Source of the DNA: Paracamarosporium sp. OC-R06-R3
Lineage: Eukaryota > Ascomycota > Dothideomycetes > Pleosporales > Didymosphaeriaceae
Length of the DNA: 64,000 bases
Direction: 5' to 3'
Assembly: GCA_019828545.1 (NCBI GenBank)
Contig: JACVRA010000171.1
Coordinates: 558,001 to 622,000, forward strand
Shown here in pieces: positions 1-12,103 of the stretch; within the stretch, counting starts at the first letter, position 1, and every line of letters begins with the position of its first letter. The translations under genes and the position numbers were made by a program. The notes beneath the pieces were generated by a model that saw nothing but the letters and a program-made list of their open reading frames with translations, had not been told where the DNA came from and did not search any database.

Positions 1-92
1 CACTGTCCTCTCCGTCATCGGTAGCCGTCCGCGCCCTGTGACGACGCCTCCCCGCTACATTCCTCACGCCGTGGAGCGCTAGCACGGCAAAC

Positions 93-2148
93 ATGTCGAA
101 GAACACAAGCAGCAAGGGCAAGGCGAAACCGGGATCGAAACCCTCAGGCCCACCACGGAGTCGCAATACGACGCCCCTGCCCAACGTGCGCAATTCCGTC
201 GAGCCGTCGTCATCGCATTCTTACTTCAGGACAAATCTGAATGCTCTGTCCAAGAAGTGCGATGTCACCATCGAAGATATCCTAGACCGCCCCGGCGGCA
301 ATTCCCAGTCGTCTCAGCCGGTACCCTCGAGCGCCTTATTGATTAGCATGCGTGAGGCCATCGAGAATAAAGTGCTCGGCAATATCCAGAAGCGATGCGA
401 TGTGTCCAACAGTGCGCTCAGAGAGCTCCAAGGTCTTAAGAAGAACCGGCCTTCACACGACCGAGACAAGGACCGGACGACCGATAAAGATATTGAGGAG
501 CGTAAGCACAAATTGAAAAAGATCAAGAAAGCGGCGGCTGAAGACGAGCGGCCTCTTGCAGTAGGTGCCCATGGTGTTGCACGGCAAGACGGGGTTGACC
601 TTCATAAAGGCAAGCCTTTTATTTATCTCATTGTTTCCTTATACGCACTTTACCTTCACCACGGTGGGGACAACAGCTTCCACTATCAACAACGCCGCAG
701 ACTGATCTCGGCACCATGTCGTTCGGTAAAATTGGTTTACAGTCGAATTATATTCCGCTAACATTCGGGCAGACAACTCTTCCACGCTATCTTCACCCAC
801 CTCCCCGACTGCACCCTCAGCTGCTGGCACTGGCCCAGCCGATGCACCTTCGCCCACCGATACCGATGCCTCGCACCAGCCCCCGCCTGCTCCTGCGGTG
901 CCGCAATTTCAAACTTTTGGTCCTGATCCGTCCAAGTTCGACGACCCGACAATATATCACATTCGAGATGTTACCCCCGGCATGAGCGTGGAGGAAAGAA
1001 GGGAGATATACTGCGTTGCTGATTACCCGGAAGGCGACTTGCAGGACAAAACCGCAGGAATACCGCCAGACAAGGACTTTTCGAATGCAAAACCGGCAAC
1101 CCAAGTCAACGCCAGCGTGTTTGCGAATTATGTGGAGCCGTATATACGGCGCTTGACCGAGGAAGACATGGCCTTTCTCAAGGAGCGCGGCGATCGTCTG
1201 AGTCCTTTCGTGCTTCCTAGGAGAGGTGCGAGGTATTACAAAGATATTTGGGCAGAGGAAGATGGTCAGATGTATGCTGAGAATAACGATCGCTTGCCAC
1301 CAAACGAAGCACGAGGCTCGTACGAGAACATGACGGACGATTTCTTGACAACAGAAGACATCTCAGCAGGTCCCTTGTTATCCCGTTTACTCGCCACACT
1401 CCGTCCGGAGGGCCGAGGGCCATCAGGTAATTCTAATGATGCCAATGGCATCAATGGCGATGCTATGGACATTGATGAGGGCGCTGGGGCGCCAACCGAG
1501 ACCAACGACAATTCCCTACCAGCCGCAACTCAACTATCCGAACTTGTACAACAGGGCTGGAAAGCACCACCGGTAGGCGCGCGAACAGATTACGCCTCGC
1601 TTAATGAACGTATTCTCCTGGAACTGAAGCACAACGGAATAATCACCGACGCTGACACGGAAACCACAGCCTTCGACTACGACTCCCACTTCGACGATGA
1701 AATAGCTGCCCGTCTACGGGTTCTCCAGGACGAACTTCGCAAGCAGTCTATCATTAACGGCGCGCGAAAACAGCGTCTTCTCGAACTTACAGATGCGCGC
1801 ATGGCACAGCAGGAGTACAATGACATCGCGGATGATCTTGACGGTCAGCTGAACCAAGCGTACCTGAAGCGCAACCGCAATATTGGAAAGGGCAAGAAGC
1901 AAGCGAAGCGACCAGGCGGTGCGGGTGGTGGATCTCATCCTGTGCCCAATGCCGGGGTTACGAGGCCTGGCGTGGGCGAGCCTATTCGCACGCTGATGGA
2001 AAGGAGAGGTCAGTGGAGCGCAACGGTAGGGCCGGTGGTCAGCTTTGGGAAGACTGGTCTGCCTGAAGACACTATCTTCCCTGAGGACAAGATGAAGGAG
2101 TTGGAGAACAAGGAGGTAGAGATTTGGGACAATGAGGCTGATGAATAG
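93..2148 (+). CDS. ngg1: SAGA/ADA histone acetyltransferase complex subunit Ada3 (Ngg1)
   Basis: Exons 93-609 and 773-2148 give 630 aa. The product is the Ada3/Ngg1 linker that joins Gcn5 and Ada2 to SAGA and ADA complexes in the nucleus. The N-terminal third is basic and low complexity; a conserved block near residue 282 (VFANYVEPYIRRLTEEDM, then FVLPRRGARYYKDIW) and the C-terminal block near 577 (IRTLMERRGQWSATVGP) are what I recognise as Ada3. The intron is unusual: donor AAAG|GCAAGC and acceptor GGGCAG, so it is a GC-AG intron. It joins codons in phase 1 (HK-D-NSSTLSS); no GT donor of the right phase fits as well. It carries a GCTAAC branch-like site about 10 nt before the acceptor. An alternative using a GT donor at 664 would add residues that look non-coding. 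Family call is confident, the exact intron somewhat less. Confidence 0.85.
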
Positions 2149-2382
2149 GGTTGGATGGAATTGTTGGGTGAGCGTTTTCACTACGAATAGTATGCGGGCA
2201 CGGGTTGGCGTTTCTGGAGTAGCGTAAGCCTTCCAGGACATACTGGATAGCAAGGAGCCGAGGCCCGACGCTTGGATTGCGTGGATCAGCTGGACAACGA
2301 GTCCATGGCGAGGATAATGTGTTCATGTTGTGACTACAAGTAATGACTAGCGCAGAGGAGGACCTTCTATGCTATTATCAAT

Positions 2383-3652
2383 TCACAGCTTACTCGTATC
2401 CTTCCAGACCTTCTCAACAAACTCCTCCACATCGGTCCATAGGACTCGAGGCCTTTCGAGCGCCGCAAAGTGGCCACCATGCTCATGCCGACTGTAGCTC
2501 ACCAACTTTGTCTCGCTCTCAAGGATGTACCGGTAGCCTGGGAATAGTTCTTTAGGAAAAAACGTGAACCCCGTAGGCTTTGTGAGTGTTGGTAGGGGCT
2601 GCCGTGGGGGGCGGAAGAGTTCTCGATAGGGATATATGCTGCGTGGGAAGGAAGAGGTAAAGTAGTAGAGCGAGACATTGGTAAGGATGGTGTCGAGTTC
2701 AGGTGACTCGTCGGACCATTCGAGGAATTTCTCACCGATCCTGGAGGCTTGTTAGAGCTACGCGGACATAGAAGGCTTGAGAGGACACCAAGCAGAGGGA
2801 GAGGCTCACCAAGCTAGCAATGCCAGGGGGTTTGACGACAGGACATGACCGATGGTGCTAGGTCTCGTGCCGTGCTCTTGTGCGTACGCGGTACCGATTT
2901 CCCTAAATTTGAGCGACTGCTCCAACGACTTCTTCTCGATGTCGTTCATCTTCTCCCTCTCCGGCGGTGTAGCCGTGCTAAACATATTCACTACTCTTGT
3001 CAGCCATTCTCTTGCTTTCAGCTCTCCTCATCCACTTACAGTGCACACCCACGACACTCTCATAGGCCGCAGACATGATCCGGCACAAGAAGCTCCCAAT
3101 ATCACCACCTTGCACAAAGTACTTATCAAACCCAAGGTTCCGCATCAGCTTCTCCATGACCTCAGCACTATCCTTCATCATCCAGTTACGCTCCAACGGC
3201 CCGCCCGAGCTCAACGTGTAACCAGGCAAACTCGGCACAACAACATGATACGGAAGTTCTTTGCCCTCCCACTTCTTCTTCACCTCCTCTAGCATAGGCA
3301 AAAACTCAATGAAACTCCCAGGCCAGCCGTGCATGAAGAGAATCGGAATCGCATCTTTCTTCGTCGAAAACAGCGCCACAAAATGCACGTCTGTTTCTCC
3401 GATGCTCATCTTGTAATTCTGGAACGAGTTGATGTAGGCTTCTTGGGCGCGCCAGTCGTATTTGTTTAGCCAGTGGTCCTTGGCCGTGGAGAGCCAGTCG
3501 TATGTTATGCCGTAGTTTTCTTTGTCCTGCTGGTTCTCATAGGTCTTTGGGCCTAGCTTGGATAGTTGGAGGAGTTGGCGCCATTCTGAGAGGTCTTGGT
3601 CTGGGATGTGGAGGGTGAAGGGTTGGGCGGAAGAGGGCGGTGTGTAAGACAT
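2383..3652 (-). CDS. Epoxide hydrolase with N-terminal EHN domain
   Basis: Exons complement(3040-3652, 2810-2993, 2383-2740) give 384 aa. This alpha/beta-hydrolase opens epoxides to diols through an enzyme-Asp ester. The EHN domain occupies roughly residues 8-115. Visible catalytic elements are the oxyanion HGWPGSF near 107, the nucleophile in VQGGDIGSF near 186, a lid Tyr segment (RSIYPYRE) and the terminal His in HEHGGHFAALERP. Introns of 46 and 69 nt have GTAAGT and GTGAGC donors and keep the frame (GVH-L-VNMF and LLA-W-IGEKF). Length fits the fungal microsomal-type family. No signal peptide is seen, so it is probably cytosolic or peroxisomal. The substrate cannot be told from sequence; detoxification or a role in secondary metabolism are both possible. 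It is divergent to the histidine gene. Confidence 0.9.
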
Positions 3653-4364
3653 TGCGGGTTGAGTGGTCTAAGAAAAGTAGGGAGGAACTAGGCTTGGAGG
3701 AACTGGAGAGGTTGTAGGAGGGGTTTAAAGGGAGAGGAGTGGCACAGTATTGAAGAGGAAAGGTTTCGGCTTATACTCGACTGTTTACCTAGGCTATTCG
3801 GGGGATCGTGCGGGGATGAAAGTATGATGAAGTCACAAATGTGGGTGGGCAGGGTCGACGCTCATGTTGATGTTGATGAAGCGGCGTGCGGCTGGCTGGG
3901 TTTTGGTTGATTGAGAAGTATCAGTTATAGATCTGCACTGTCAAGATTGCTATCTATATCAGTGTGGACTCATACATAAGATGGAATGTAAGTAAAACGC
4001 TTCTAAATAAGGTTAGCGGGTTTGAAGTGGGATGCATGTGGGGCAGCGAGAATCGCCTCAGAAAGCCATCAGACAACAGATGCCATACACGGCTATGGAG
4101 CCAATCCCATAACGATCGTGAGCATAAGTCTACTACGTAAATATCGCGAATTAAAGTAGGAGAAATGATAATCCCAGCTCTGGACTGCGCCGCCTGACGC
4201 GCTAGCACGCGGATTCTTTATGTCCGCAATCGGTGCCCCGCGATTAGCTGCCGTCATTGGGCAGATGTTAGTCCCGATATTTTTCTGCGCGACGACTCAC
4301 CAACACTCACCTGTTGCTCACTCTTTATTCTACATACCAAGGTATTGCAGCAAGAGTCGCAATC
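3653..4364. promoter_or_regulatory. Shared divergent promoter region, epoxide hydrolase / histidine gene
   Basis: 712 bp between two divergently transcribed starts, with no credible ORF. At 4293-4299 the sequence CGACTCA differs by one base from the Gcn4/Cpc1 site TGACTCA and lies about 70 bp before the histidine start, where cross-pathway control would be expected. This is a near match, not a proven site. Nothing else specific is seen. Confidence 0.4.
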
Positions 4365-7093
4365 ATGGCGCCTCCGCTTCTCGCCGCAATTGACCTGCTC
4401 AGCTACACACAGCCCACTCACGGCCTCAATCCGCGCCAACTATCCTACATCGGCCATGTTTTTGCCCGCGTCACCCCCGAAACCGTCGACCAAACCCTTT
4501 CCCACCTCCAGCAGTCTGTCGGCCGCTACACGAACTACCTCAACGTCAACTCGCTCGAATCCATTGACGATGTCGTCTCGCTGCTTGACGCTGGCGCCGC
4601 AAAGGTCTTCGTCACTCGTCCCCAACTCACGCAGCTTCTCGAGAAGAACATCGATCAGGACCGGATAGTGCTATGCTTGCCAGGAAGCACGCGGGAAGAG
4701 AACATCGAAGCCCTGTCAGGAACGCAGGTCGATGTATACTCCCACCAGGTTGAGGATGTCGAGTTAGTGGAGGCGTGGCTGAAGGAGTATGGAACGGAGA
4801 GGCCGGATGTGTTCGTCTCGTTTTCGAACCCCACGCTGGATTCTGCGGTGAGGGTGGCAAAGCTAGGTGGCATACCCGTCATACCCGCGCAGGCGCTCAA
4901 GGTAGACGCAGAGCCACTACCGGGGCTAATAAACGTCGCGAAGTTGATCATGGCGAATGCAACCAGTGATCGACCGGATGGCTTGTTCACCACACTGGTG
5001 ACAGACGAGCGGGGTATTGCGCTCGGACTGGTGTATAGCAGCGAGGAGAGCGTGGCGAAGAGTCTAGAGACTGGAAGGGGCGTCTATCAAAGCCGGAAGC
5101 GAGGCTTGTGGTATAAGGGCGAGTCGAGCGGCGATATCCAAGAATTGGTCTCGATATCACTCGACTGTGACAACGACTGCTTGCAGTTCGTCGTAAGGCA
5201 AAAGGGCAGAGGTAAGCACAGTGGTAGACAGTGGGGGGTCCTTGACTGATCGAATGCCAGGCTTCTGCCACCTCGCGACACCAACCTGCTTCGGCCAGTA
5301 CCATGGCCTCTCAAAGCTGCAAAAGACGCTCCAGAGCCGCAAAGAGTCTGCACCGGCAGGCTCGTATACCGCACGATTATTCAACGACTCCCAACTCTTG
5401 CGAGCGAAGATTCTCGAGGAGGCCACCGAGCTATGCGATGCGAACACAAAGGAAGAGATTGCATTCGAAGCGGCCGATCTGCTATACTTTGCCTTGACCA
5501 AGTGTGTATCTGCTGGTGTATCACTTGAGGATGTCGAGCGGAATCTCGACGCGAAGAGTATCAAGGTCAAGAGGAGGCAAGGTGATGCTAAGCCTACATT
5601 TGCCGCGCAAGCAGCAGCAGCGACCAATGGCACAGCAAAGGGAAGCAGCACGAAAGAGGCAGTGAAAGAGGCGGCGGAGGTACCAAAGAGCAAAGACGAT
5701 CCAGCAGGATTGAAGAACGGGCGGATAGCCATGAGACGAATCGTAACATCACAAGAATCGCCAGAGAAGATCCAAGCAGCTCTCCAGCGCCCGTCACAGC
5801 GATCCAGCGAGAAGATCATTGGCATTTGCAACCCCATAATAGAGGCAGTCAAGACCCGAGGCGACGCAGCGTTATTAGAATACACACACAAGTTCGAAAA
5901 GGCAACGTCACTCACATCACCAGTCTTGAAGGCACCATTCCCGGAGCACTTGATGCAGCTCAAGCCGGAAACCGCGAAAGCCATCGATATCTCGTTCGAG
6001 AACATCCGGAAGTTCCACGCCGCTCAAAAGGAAGATAAGCCTCTGATTGTGGAGACCATGCCTGGTGTAGTCTGCTCACGCTTCTCACGCCCCATCGAAC
6101 GCGTCGGTCTCTACGTACCCGGTGGCACCGCAGTTCTGCCTTCATCTGCCCTCATGCTTGGTGTTCCTGCTTTGGTCGCTGGCTGCAAGAAGATCGTTCT
6201 CGCAACACCACCGCGTTCAGACGGCTCCGTAACACCTGAGATCGTCTACGCCGCCCACAAGGTCGGTGCTGAAGCCATCGTTCTAGCAGGAGGTGCGCAG
6301 GCCGTTGCAGCAATGGCCTACGGTACCGAGAGCGTCTCAAAGGTCGACAAGATCTTAGGACCTGGTAACCAATTCGTTACTGCTGCCAAGATGATTGTGT
6401 CGAACGATACCAACGCTGGAGTAAGCATTGACATGCCTGCCGGCCCGAGTGAAGTCCTTGTGGTCGCGGATGCTTCCGCAAACCCCAAGTTCGTTGCTTC
6501 GGATCTCCTCAGTCAAGCAGAGCACGGTGTCGACTCACAGGTTATCTGCATCGCTGTAGGACTAAACGAACAGCAGCTCGCCGCTATCGAGGACGAACTC
6601 CACGAGCAGGCCAGCACACTGCCGCGCGTGGATATTGTGCGAGGCGCGATTGAGCACAGTCTTACCCTAGTGACAGAAAGCATCGAGGAAGCGATGGAGC
6701 TCAGCAACCAGTATGCGCCCGAGCATCTCATCTTGCAGATACAAGATGCAGAGAAGGTCGTGGATCTTGTGGAGAACGCCGGCTCCGTGTTCATCGGGCA
6801 ATGGACACCCGAATCTGTCGGTGACTACTCGGCAGGCGTAAACCACTCATTGCGTAAGTTCTAACCTAGAGGATTCTGAAAGATCAAGCAGGACTAACAT
6901 GTAGACAGCAACCTTCGGCTATGCAAAGCAATACTCGGGCGTCAACCTAGGCTCCTACATCAAGCACATCACGAGCTCAAACCTCAGCTACGAAGGCCTG
7001 CAAAACGTTGGCGCAGCCGTAATGGAGCTTGCGCGCGTGGAACAACTCGAGGCGCACCGACGGGCCGTCAGTCTGCGACTAGGCGTAGCTTAG
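4365..7093 (+). CDS. HIS4: Trifunctional histidine biosynthesis protein (HisI-HisE-HisD fusion)
   Basis: Exons 4365-5211, 5261-6853 and 6909-7093 give 874 aa, close to yeast His4 and Neurospora His-3. It carries three histidine steps: phosphoribosyl-ATP pyrophosphohydrolase, phosphoribosyl-AMP cyclohydrolase and histidinol dehydrogenase. The cyclohydrolase part ends with SRKRGLWYKGESSGD, DCDNDC and GFCHLATPTCFG, the last spanning intron 1. The HisE part is marked by LEEATELCDA and EAADLLYFAL. HisD fills about residues 440-874, with GLYVPGGTAVLPSSALM, GPGNQFVTAAK, DMPAGPSEVLV and SQAEHGVDSQ. Introns of 49 and 55 nt have GTAAGC/CAG and GTAAGT/CAG borders. The first in-frame ATG (MAPPLL) is used as start; reading frame open upstream to 4314 has only a TTG. 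Two AATAAA signals follow at 7116 and 7124. A near-cognate Gcn4 site lies upstream. Confidence 0.96.
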
Positions 7094-8102
7094 AGCATCC
7101 TCGTATACACTTGCAAATAAATGAATAAATGTCTCTGTTATGATTGACGTTCTGTCTCCGCTTTGCCAACCGTTCCATCAGTAATGCTGCTCGTGCACGG
7201 GAGATGGCCTCTGCTTCTGCATAAGCGCAGAGCCGCATGTTTGGTCCTGGGCGCTTTTAGCGACGCGTTTCAGATCTTGGGAGCGTTCCAGGTTGACGAG
7301 ATGAACGGCACGATAGCCGCGGCGCGACGGGCCACGGGAAATAGACTACAGCAGCCATTTTGCATGCGAATGCGAACACCACGATAGCACGGAGAAGGTC
7401 GAGATCGCTCCACTACGGCGACTAGACTACTTGCTAGATAGACTATGCGTTCTCAGCACAATTGCGTCTAGCTAGATCCATTATCTAACATCATCTAATT
7501 GCGCCTATGTAGTGTACCTCCCTACTCTCCTCACCACCTACCGACAACACACCACCATGTCATCCCCAGATCCTCCTCACCTCACCTCACATATACCACC
7601 ATAAAACACCTACTATTCATCTACACCACGGCACACAAACAACATATTCATGCAAGCCCTCCCGCAGCACCGCACCGCTTAACGCAGGCATCCCAAACCA
7701 GCCTAGCCCGGTGGATCCTCCCATGATCCCCAGGACATCGTTTCATAAAACCGCTGAAACGAGATTCCTCAAATCGGACCATGTCATGCGGGTCCACCGC
7801 TGGGCTACGCGCATCGTAGAAGCGAGGTATATGATGAGGTAGTTCCCGGGTACTGGGAGGGTTTTTTTTCCTCCTCCAAGCTGCGCTTAGCTTTCGTCTT
7901 CACCCTTACGTTCTTTACACCCGCTCAGTCTCTTGAGACATACATTCCTTTCGTTATATACATATCTAGAAGCTTGCTTCTTTACGTTCATTAAGTTTGT
8001 TTGGTTCGCTGTCCAGCAAGTTTCGCATCCGTTTACCGTCGCCGCTACGCACACCGAGAAATCATCACATTCAGCACAATTCGACCAAAAGATCCTTTCA
8101 AG
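7094..8102. other. Intergenic, xylanase promoter
   Basis: About 1 kb without a convincing gene. A C-rich, CT-biased stretch lies at about 7500-7700, a run of eight T at about 7863, and TATATA at about 7955, some 145 bp before the xylanase start. Short frames here (for example a 75-codon one) are low complexity and not believed. Confidence 0.5.
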
Positions 8103-9598
8103 ATGCAGTTTTACCTCGCTGTTCTGACGCTCTCGTCTACCTCGGCCGTCCTCGCCGCGGTCCCCACGTACGGCCAGTGCGGCGGCACTAACTATGCCGG
8201 CGACACGACTTGCGAGTCTGGAAACGAGTGCCACGAGTATAACCCGTGGTACTCGCAGTGCCTTCCCGGTTCTGGGTCTGGAGCTGCTTCCAGCTCTGCG
8301 GCTCCGATTGCCAGCAGTGCTGTACCTGTCCCCAGCAGCGCCGCTCCGATCCCTTCGAGCAACGCAAGCTTGCCTGTTGGGACTGGCGCAGGCACGGGCG
8401 TAGGTGCTGCACCGACGACGCTGGTCACCCGTGCAAGCAGTGCGGCAGCAGGGACGTCGACAGCCGTAGCGGATGCAGTCACAAGCTCCATCGTTGTCGT
8501 TCCGTCGACTGCTTCGTCTGTTGCAGCGGCCGCGCCTACAAGCAGTGCTGGGAGCAGCGCAGGCAGCGGCGCAAACGGTGCGTCGTGCTCCATCAACGAG
8601 GCTTTCAAAGCAAAGGGAAAGAAGTACATTGGTGTGGCAGCAGACAAGGGCACGCTGAGCGATGCGACCAACGAGCAGATCATCAAGGACAACTTTGGGC
8701 AGGTTACGCCGGAGAACTCGTAAGTCGTGTCTTCAGATCAAGGTAAAGCATGTGGTTGACTTGGAGAACAGCATGAAGTGGGACGCGACCGAGAACGTCG
8801 AGGGATCGTTCACCTTCTCTGGGTCCGACGCACTCGTCGACTGGGCGACCACCAACTCGAAGTTGATCCGTGGCCACACGACCGTCTGGCACTCGCAGTT
8901 GCCTACATGGGTATCGTCCATCACGGACAAGACCACCCTCGAGAAAGTCATGAACACGCATATCCAGACTCTTCTTGGGCAGTATAAGGGTCAGATCTAC
9001 GCCTGGGTAAGTCATGGTTATCCTTGAAATCCACACCTGTTTCGAGCACTGTACTGACGGTGTCCTATAGGACGTTGTCAACGAGATCTTCGCCGAAGAC
9101 GGCAGCTTCCGCTCCTCCGTCTTCTACAACGTGCTAGGTGAGGACTTCGTCGCCACGGCCTTCAAGACCGCCCGCGAGGCCGACCCGGATGCTAAGCTAT
9201 ACATCAACGACTACAACCTCGACTCTGCCAGCTACGCAAAGACCAAGGCCATGGTATCCAAGGTGACTGAATGGGTTGCTGCTGGCGTGCCCATCGATGG
9301 TATTGGTTCGCAGTCTCACTTGGCTGGCAACTGGCCCATCTCCGACTACCCTGAGGCGCTGAAGTCCATCTGCGCTGTCGTCGACGAGTGCGCAATCACT
9401 GAGCTCGACATTGCGAAGGCCGCGGCTTCCGACTACGAAACCGCCGTACAGGCATGCCTGGATGTTGACAACTGCGTTGGTATCACTGTGTGGGGTGTCA
9501 GCGACAAGAACAGCTGGAGGGCCGACAGCACGCCCCTGCTTTTCGACACCAGCTTCCAGGCCAAGGATGCATACAATGGCATCTGCAGCATTTTGTAA
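8103..9598 (+). CDS. Secreted endo-1,4-beta-xylanase, GH10, with N-terminal CBM1
   Basis: Exons 8103-8719, 8772-9006 and 9071-9598 give 459 aa. It hydrolyses the xylan backbone outside the cell. A signal peptide ([19 protein letters not shown]) is followed by a four-Cys cellulose-binding CBM1 at about 20-56 ([20 protein letters not shown]), a Ser/Ala/Pro linker to about 155, and the GH10 barrel. The barrel shows [13 protein letters not shown] across intron 1, [12 protein letters not shown], the acid/base Glu289 in WDVVNE across intron 2, and the nucleophile Glu395 in ITELDI. Introns are 52 and 64 nt with GTAAGT donors. The start at 8103 directly precedes the signal peptide; the frame is open upstream but without signal character. 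Expected control by xylan induction and carbon repression is inferred from the family only. Confidence 0.97.
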
Positions 9599-9731
9599 TC
9601 GCATCATCGAGATAAAACTTTCTTTGTAAATAATATATTTTGCAGCAATGCATATGCATAGGGCTCCAAGTGGGACCCGCTATCCTTTGGGTATCATACC
9701 AGTACGCCTTCTAGCATGATGTTGTCTCCTG

Positions 9732-12103
9732 TCATAATTCTTCTTCTTCGGCCTGGGTTCGTGCTGACACAAGGCCACCGTAGTCAGCCCACGTCAGACC
9801 GTTGATGCCCAGGGCTGCCTGGTAAGCTATGTGAGAGTTTTTCAGTCTCTTGTGCTTGAATTCCTTGGAAGGATTAGGTGTTGCCACGAGTGGGCGTTTG
9901 GCGATGGTTGATGGAGCAAATTCAAGAGCAGACGGAAGCTCAGAGATTTCGGCAACTGTGGTTGCCTGTTCGTCTTCTAGCTGCTCTGTAGACGAGGTGA
10001 CTTGATGCTGTTCCTGCGTTACATGTGTAGCTGCCGTTCCCAACGTATCGACTTCGGGGTGTGTTTCTCCCTTTGGGACCAGAGTAGTCGCCGAAGCTGT
10101 AAAGTGTTCCACAAAATCCGCTTTTGAGTGTACTGAACGGGCACCCGGGGCTTCATCATATAAGTCGGGAATTGTATTCTTCAATTTCGTCCATTGATCC
10201 TCACCAGAACTCCCAATGCCCGTACTGCTGTGCGTCTCATTTTGAGTCTCGTCTTGCGCACGATTATCATATGATTCTTGTTCCGATCTATCCACATAAA
10301 TCTGCATCATCTCGTTGTCATGGCGGAAGGTATCACCTGAGCAGAATGGGCCAAACAGGTATCGCATGCTGAGCTCGGGATCCCATTTGCTTTCGTCTAC
10401 GGTACATGGGAAAACATCTTTGGGTTTGAATGCATCGACGAGGCAACATAGTTCAGCGAAGGAAGAGTGGCGAGAGTAGGGGAAGCGGATCGTTCTATAT
10501 TGCGTTCGTCAGCACTTTGCTGCAGCTGGAACGCAGTGGAAGTGAGGAACGTATACTGGAAGAAAACAGAATGATCTATGCTGCCTGTGAAACATACCTG
10601 CTCAGTGGATTTTCCGCCTCCTGAGACTTGACCAGGTGCGATGTAAGTACCGATTCAACGTCTTCCAATGTCAAATCTCCTTCCTTGTTTCGATTCTCCG
10701 GCAGGTCCATATCGAGCTCGATCGTACCATTGCGCTCTTTTAATGCTTCTTGTAGCAGGGTCGACAATTTCGACAGTAGCTCGTCATCCTTTATAGTCTT
10801 GGCGCACAGGTCAATGATCTTGTTAATATCGGCTGCACTCCCTGTCTCGAGTTCTTCCTTTTGATCCAAATCGCCTTTCCCACCTCCTGCGCCTAGCTCG
10901 GCAATCTCGACGTTGCTGTGTTTGATTCGCGTCATGATTGGGGTAATGTGAATCACACGTGCATTCTGAAATATAGCCGTCAGTGTCGGGTAAATAATTC
11001 GACCCATATCTGAACGGCCCTGCTGACAAGACCAGTTCTGCTTACCTTGTCATGATCAAGAACAGGGCAGCCCATACCACGTTCGCAAGAATGAATGCGA
11101 ACATCTGCCCGAGACGTTAAGCAACCCGGCTGCACTCGATTGCCGTTTTGGAAGCCACAGAGCGCAGGTGCCTCTCGAACATCCAACCCACTCTCACGTA
11201 AAAACTTGTTGTCAGACTGAACGTCAAGGCCTACTTCTCTTAGTGATTTCTTCTTAAGGCTGGATAATGAGCTATAAATTCGAGTCCTGTAATCATCTAA
11301 GTGAATCCTCGATCGAAGGAATGCAGAAAGAGCTATCCAAACGTTCTCGTAACCAAATGTCCACGAATGGAAATAGAAGATGGTGTCTTCTGGGTACTCT
11401 GAAACTTTTTCTAGCAGCTCTCTAATGCCTTCCGCTTTGGATGGAAACTCGCGGTAAGGTTGTGATTTAGTTGCGAAAGTCGTATCCAAGTACATGCAAT
11501 CTAATCGCCGCGAACCAAGAGTATAGGGAAGCAAGATTGGGTTTTGCACTAGAGAGTTCACCCACCAGGTCTCTGCTCTGACATCGCCAGTATATAGAAT
11601 AGCTCTGCCGCCGCCTTCAATGAGGAACATGACCGCGCCGATGCAGTGGTTGGCGTCGATCAGTGTGACTTGGAGGCTGTTCCCCGGGGCGAGCTCAATG
11701 GTGGTGGGTGTGTCGAGAGGCAGTGGCTTGGCCAGCTTGCACATGCTCTTGTTGTAGGTGACATTGCGACTCTCCAAGATTCCGCGGGCAAAGTTGATCC
11801 GGTAGTGGAACTTTTCTAGGCGAAGCAAGATCTACCACATGTCAGTGTCACATGGATAGCAAGTATGACTTTTCGCGTGCACGATCATCTACTCCAGTAT
11901 AGGTGAAATCAATTTGCTAGTACCTCTCTGGTGGCGGCCGAGCAGTATACGAAAGGGGCCCTCAGCGACTCCAAGCCCACAAGATGGTCACTGTGCACGT
12001 GGCTCAAAAAGCAAGCCAGCGGTGGCTTGCGGTCGGGCTGGTGTCTGAAGTAATCGATGCGGATCTGAGGGAATTCGGCCAAGATGCCTTTGAAGGTGGA
12101 CAT
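9732..12103 (-). CDS. SNM1/Artemis-like DNA repair metallo-beta-lactamase nuclease
   Basis: Exons complement(11924-12103, 11046-11831, 10598-10965, 9732-10494) give 698 aa. It belongs to the beta-CASP nucleases that trim DNA ends or cross-links in the nucleus. The zinc motif HVHSDH (His35, His37, Asp39, His40) follows an Artemis-like start MSTFKGILAEFPQIRID. Further marks are DANHCIGAVMFLIEG, LYTGDVR and, at about 445-480, the DRMBL-type block FPYSRHSSFAELC...KPKDVFPCTVDE. The C-terminal 200 residues are poorly conserved and Ser/Thr/Glu-rich, as in Artemis tails. Introns of 92, 80 and 103 nt begin GTACTA, GTAAGC and GTATGT; joins restore TRE-ILLRLEKF, DHDK-NARVIHITP and LS-R-TIRFPYS. It is closer to Artemis/SNM1C than to Pso2 because the metallo-beta-lactamase domain begins at the N-terminus. 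The acceptor of intron 2 has nearby alternatives. Confidence 0.88.

Noticed and set aside
5157..6005. 282-codon frame antisense to the histidine gene
   Set aside because: Fully overlapped by the well-supported HisE/HisD coding sequence; no domain.
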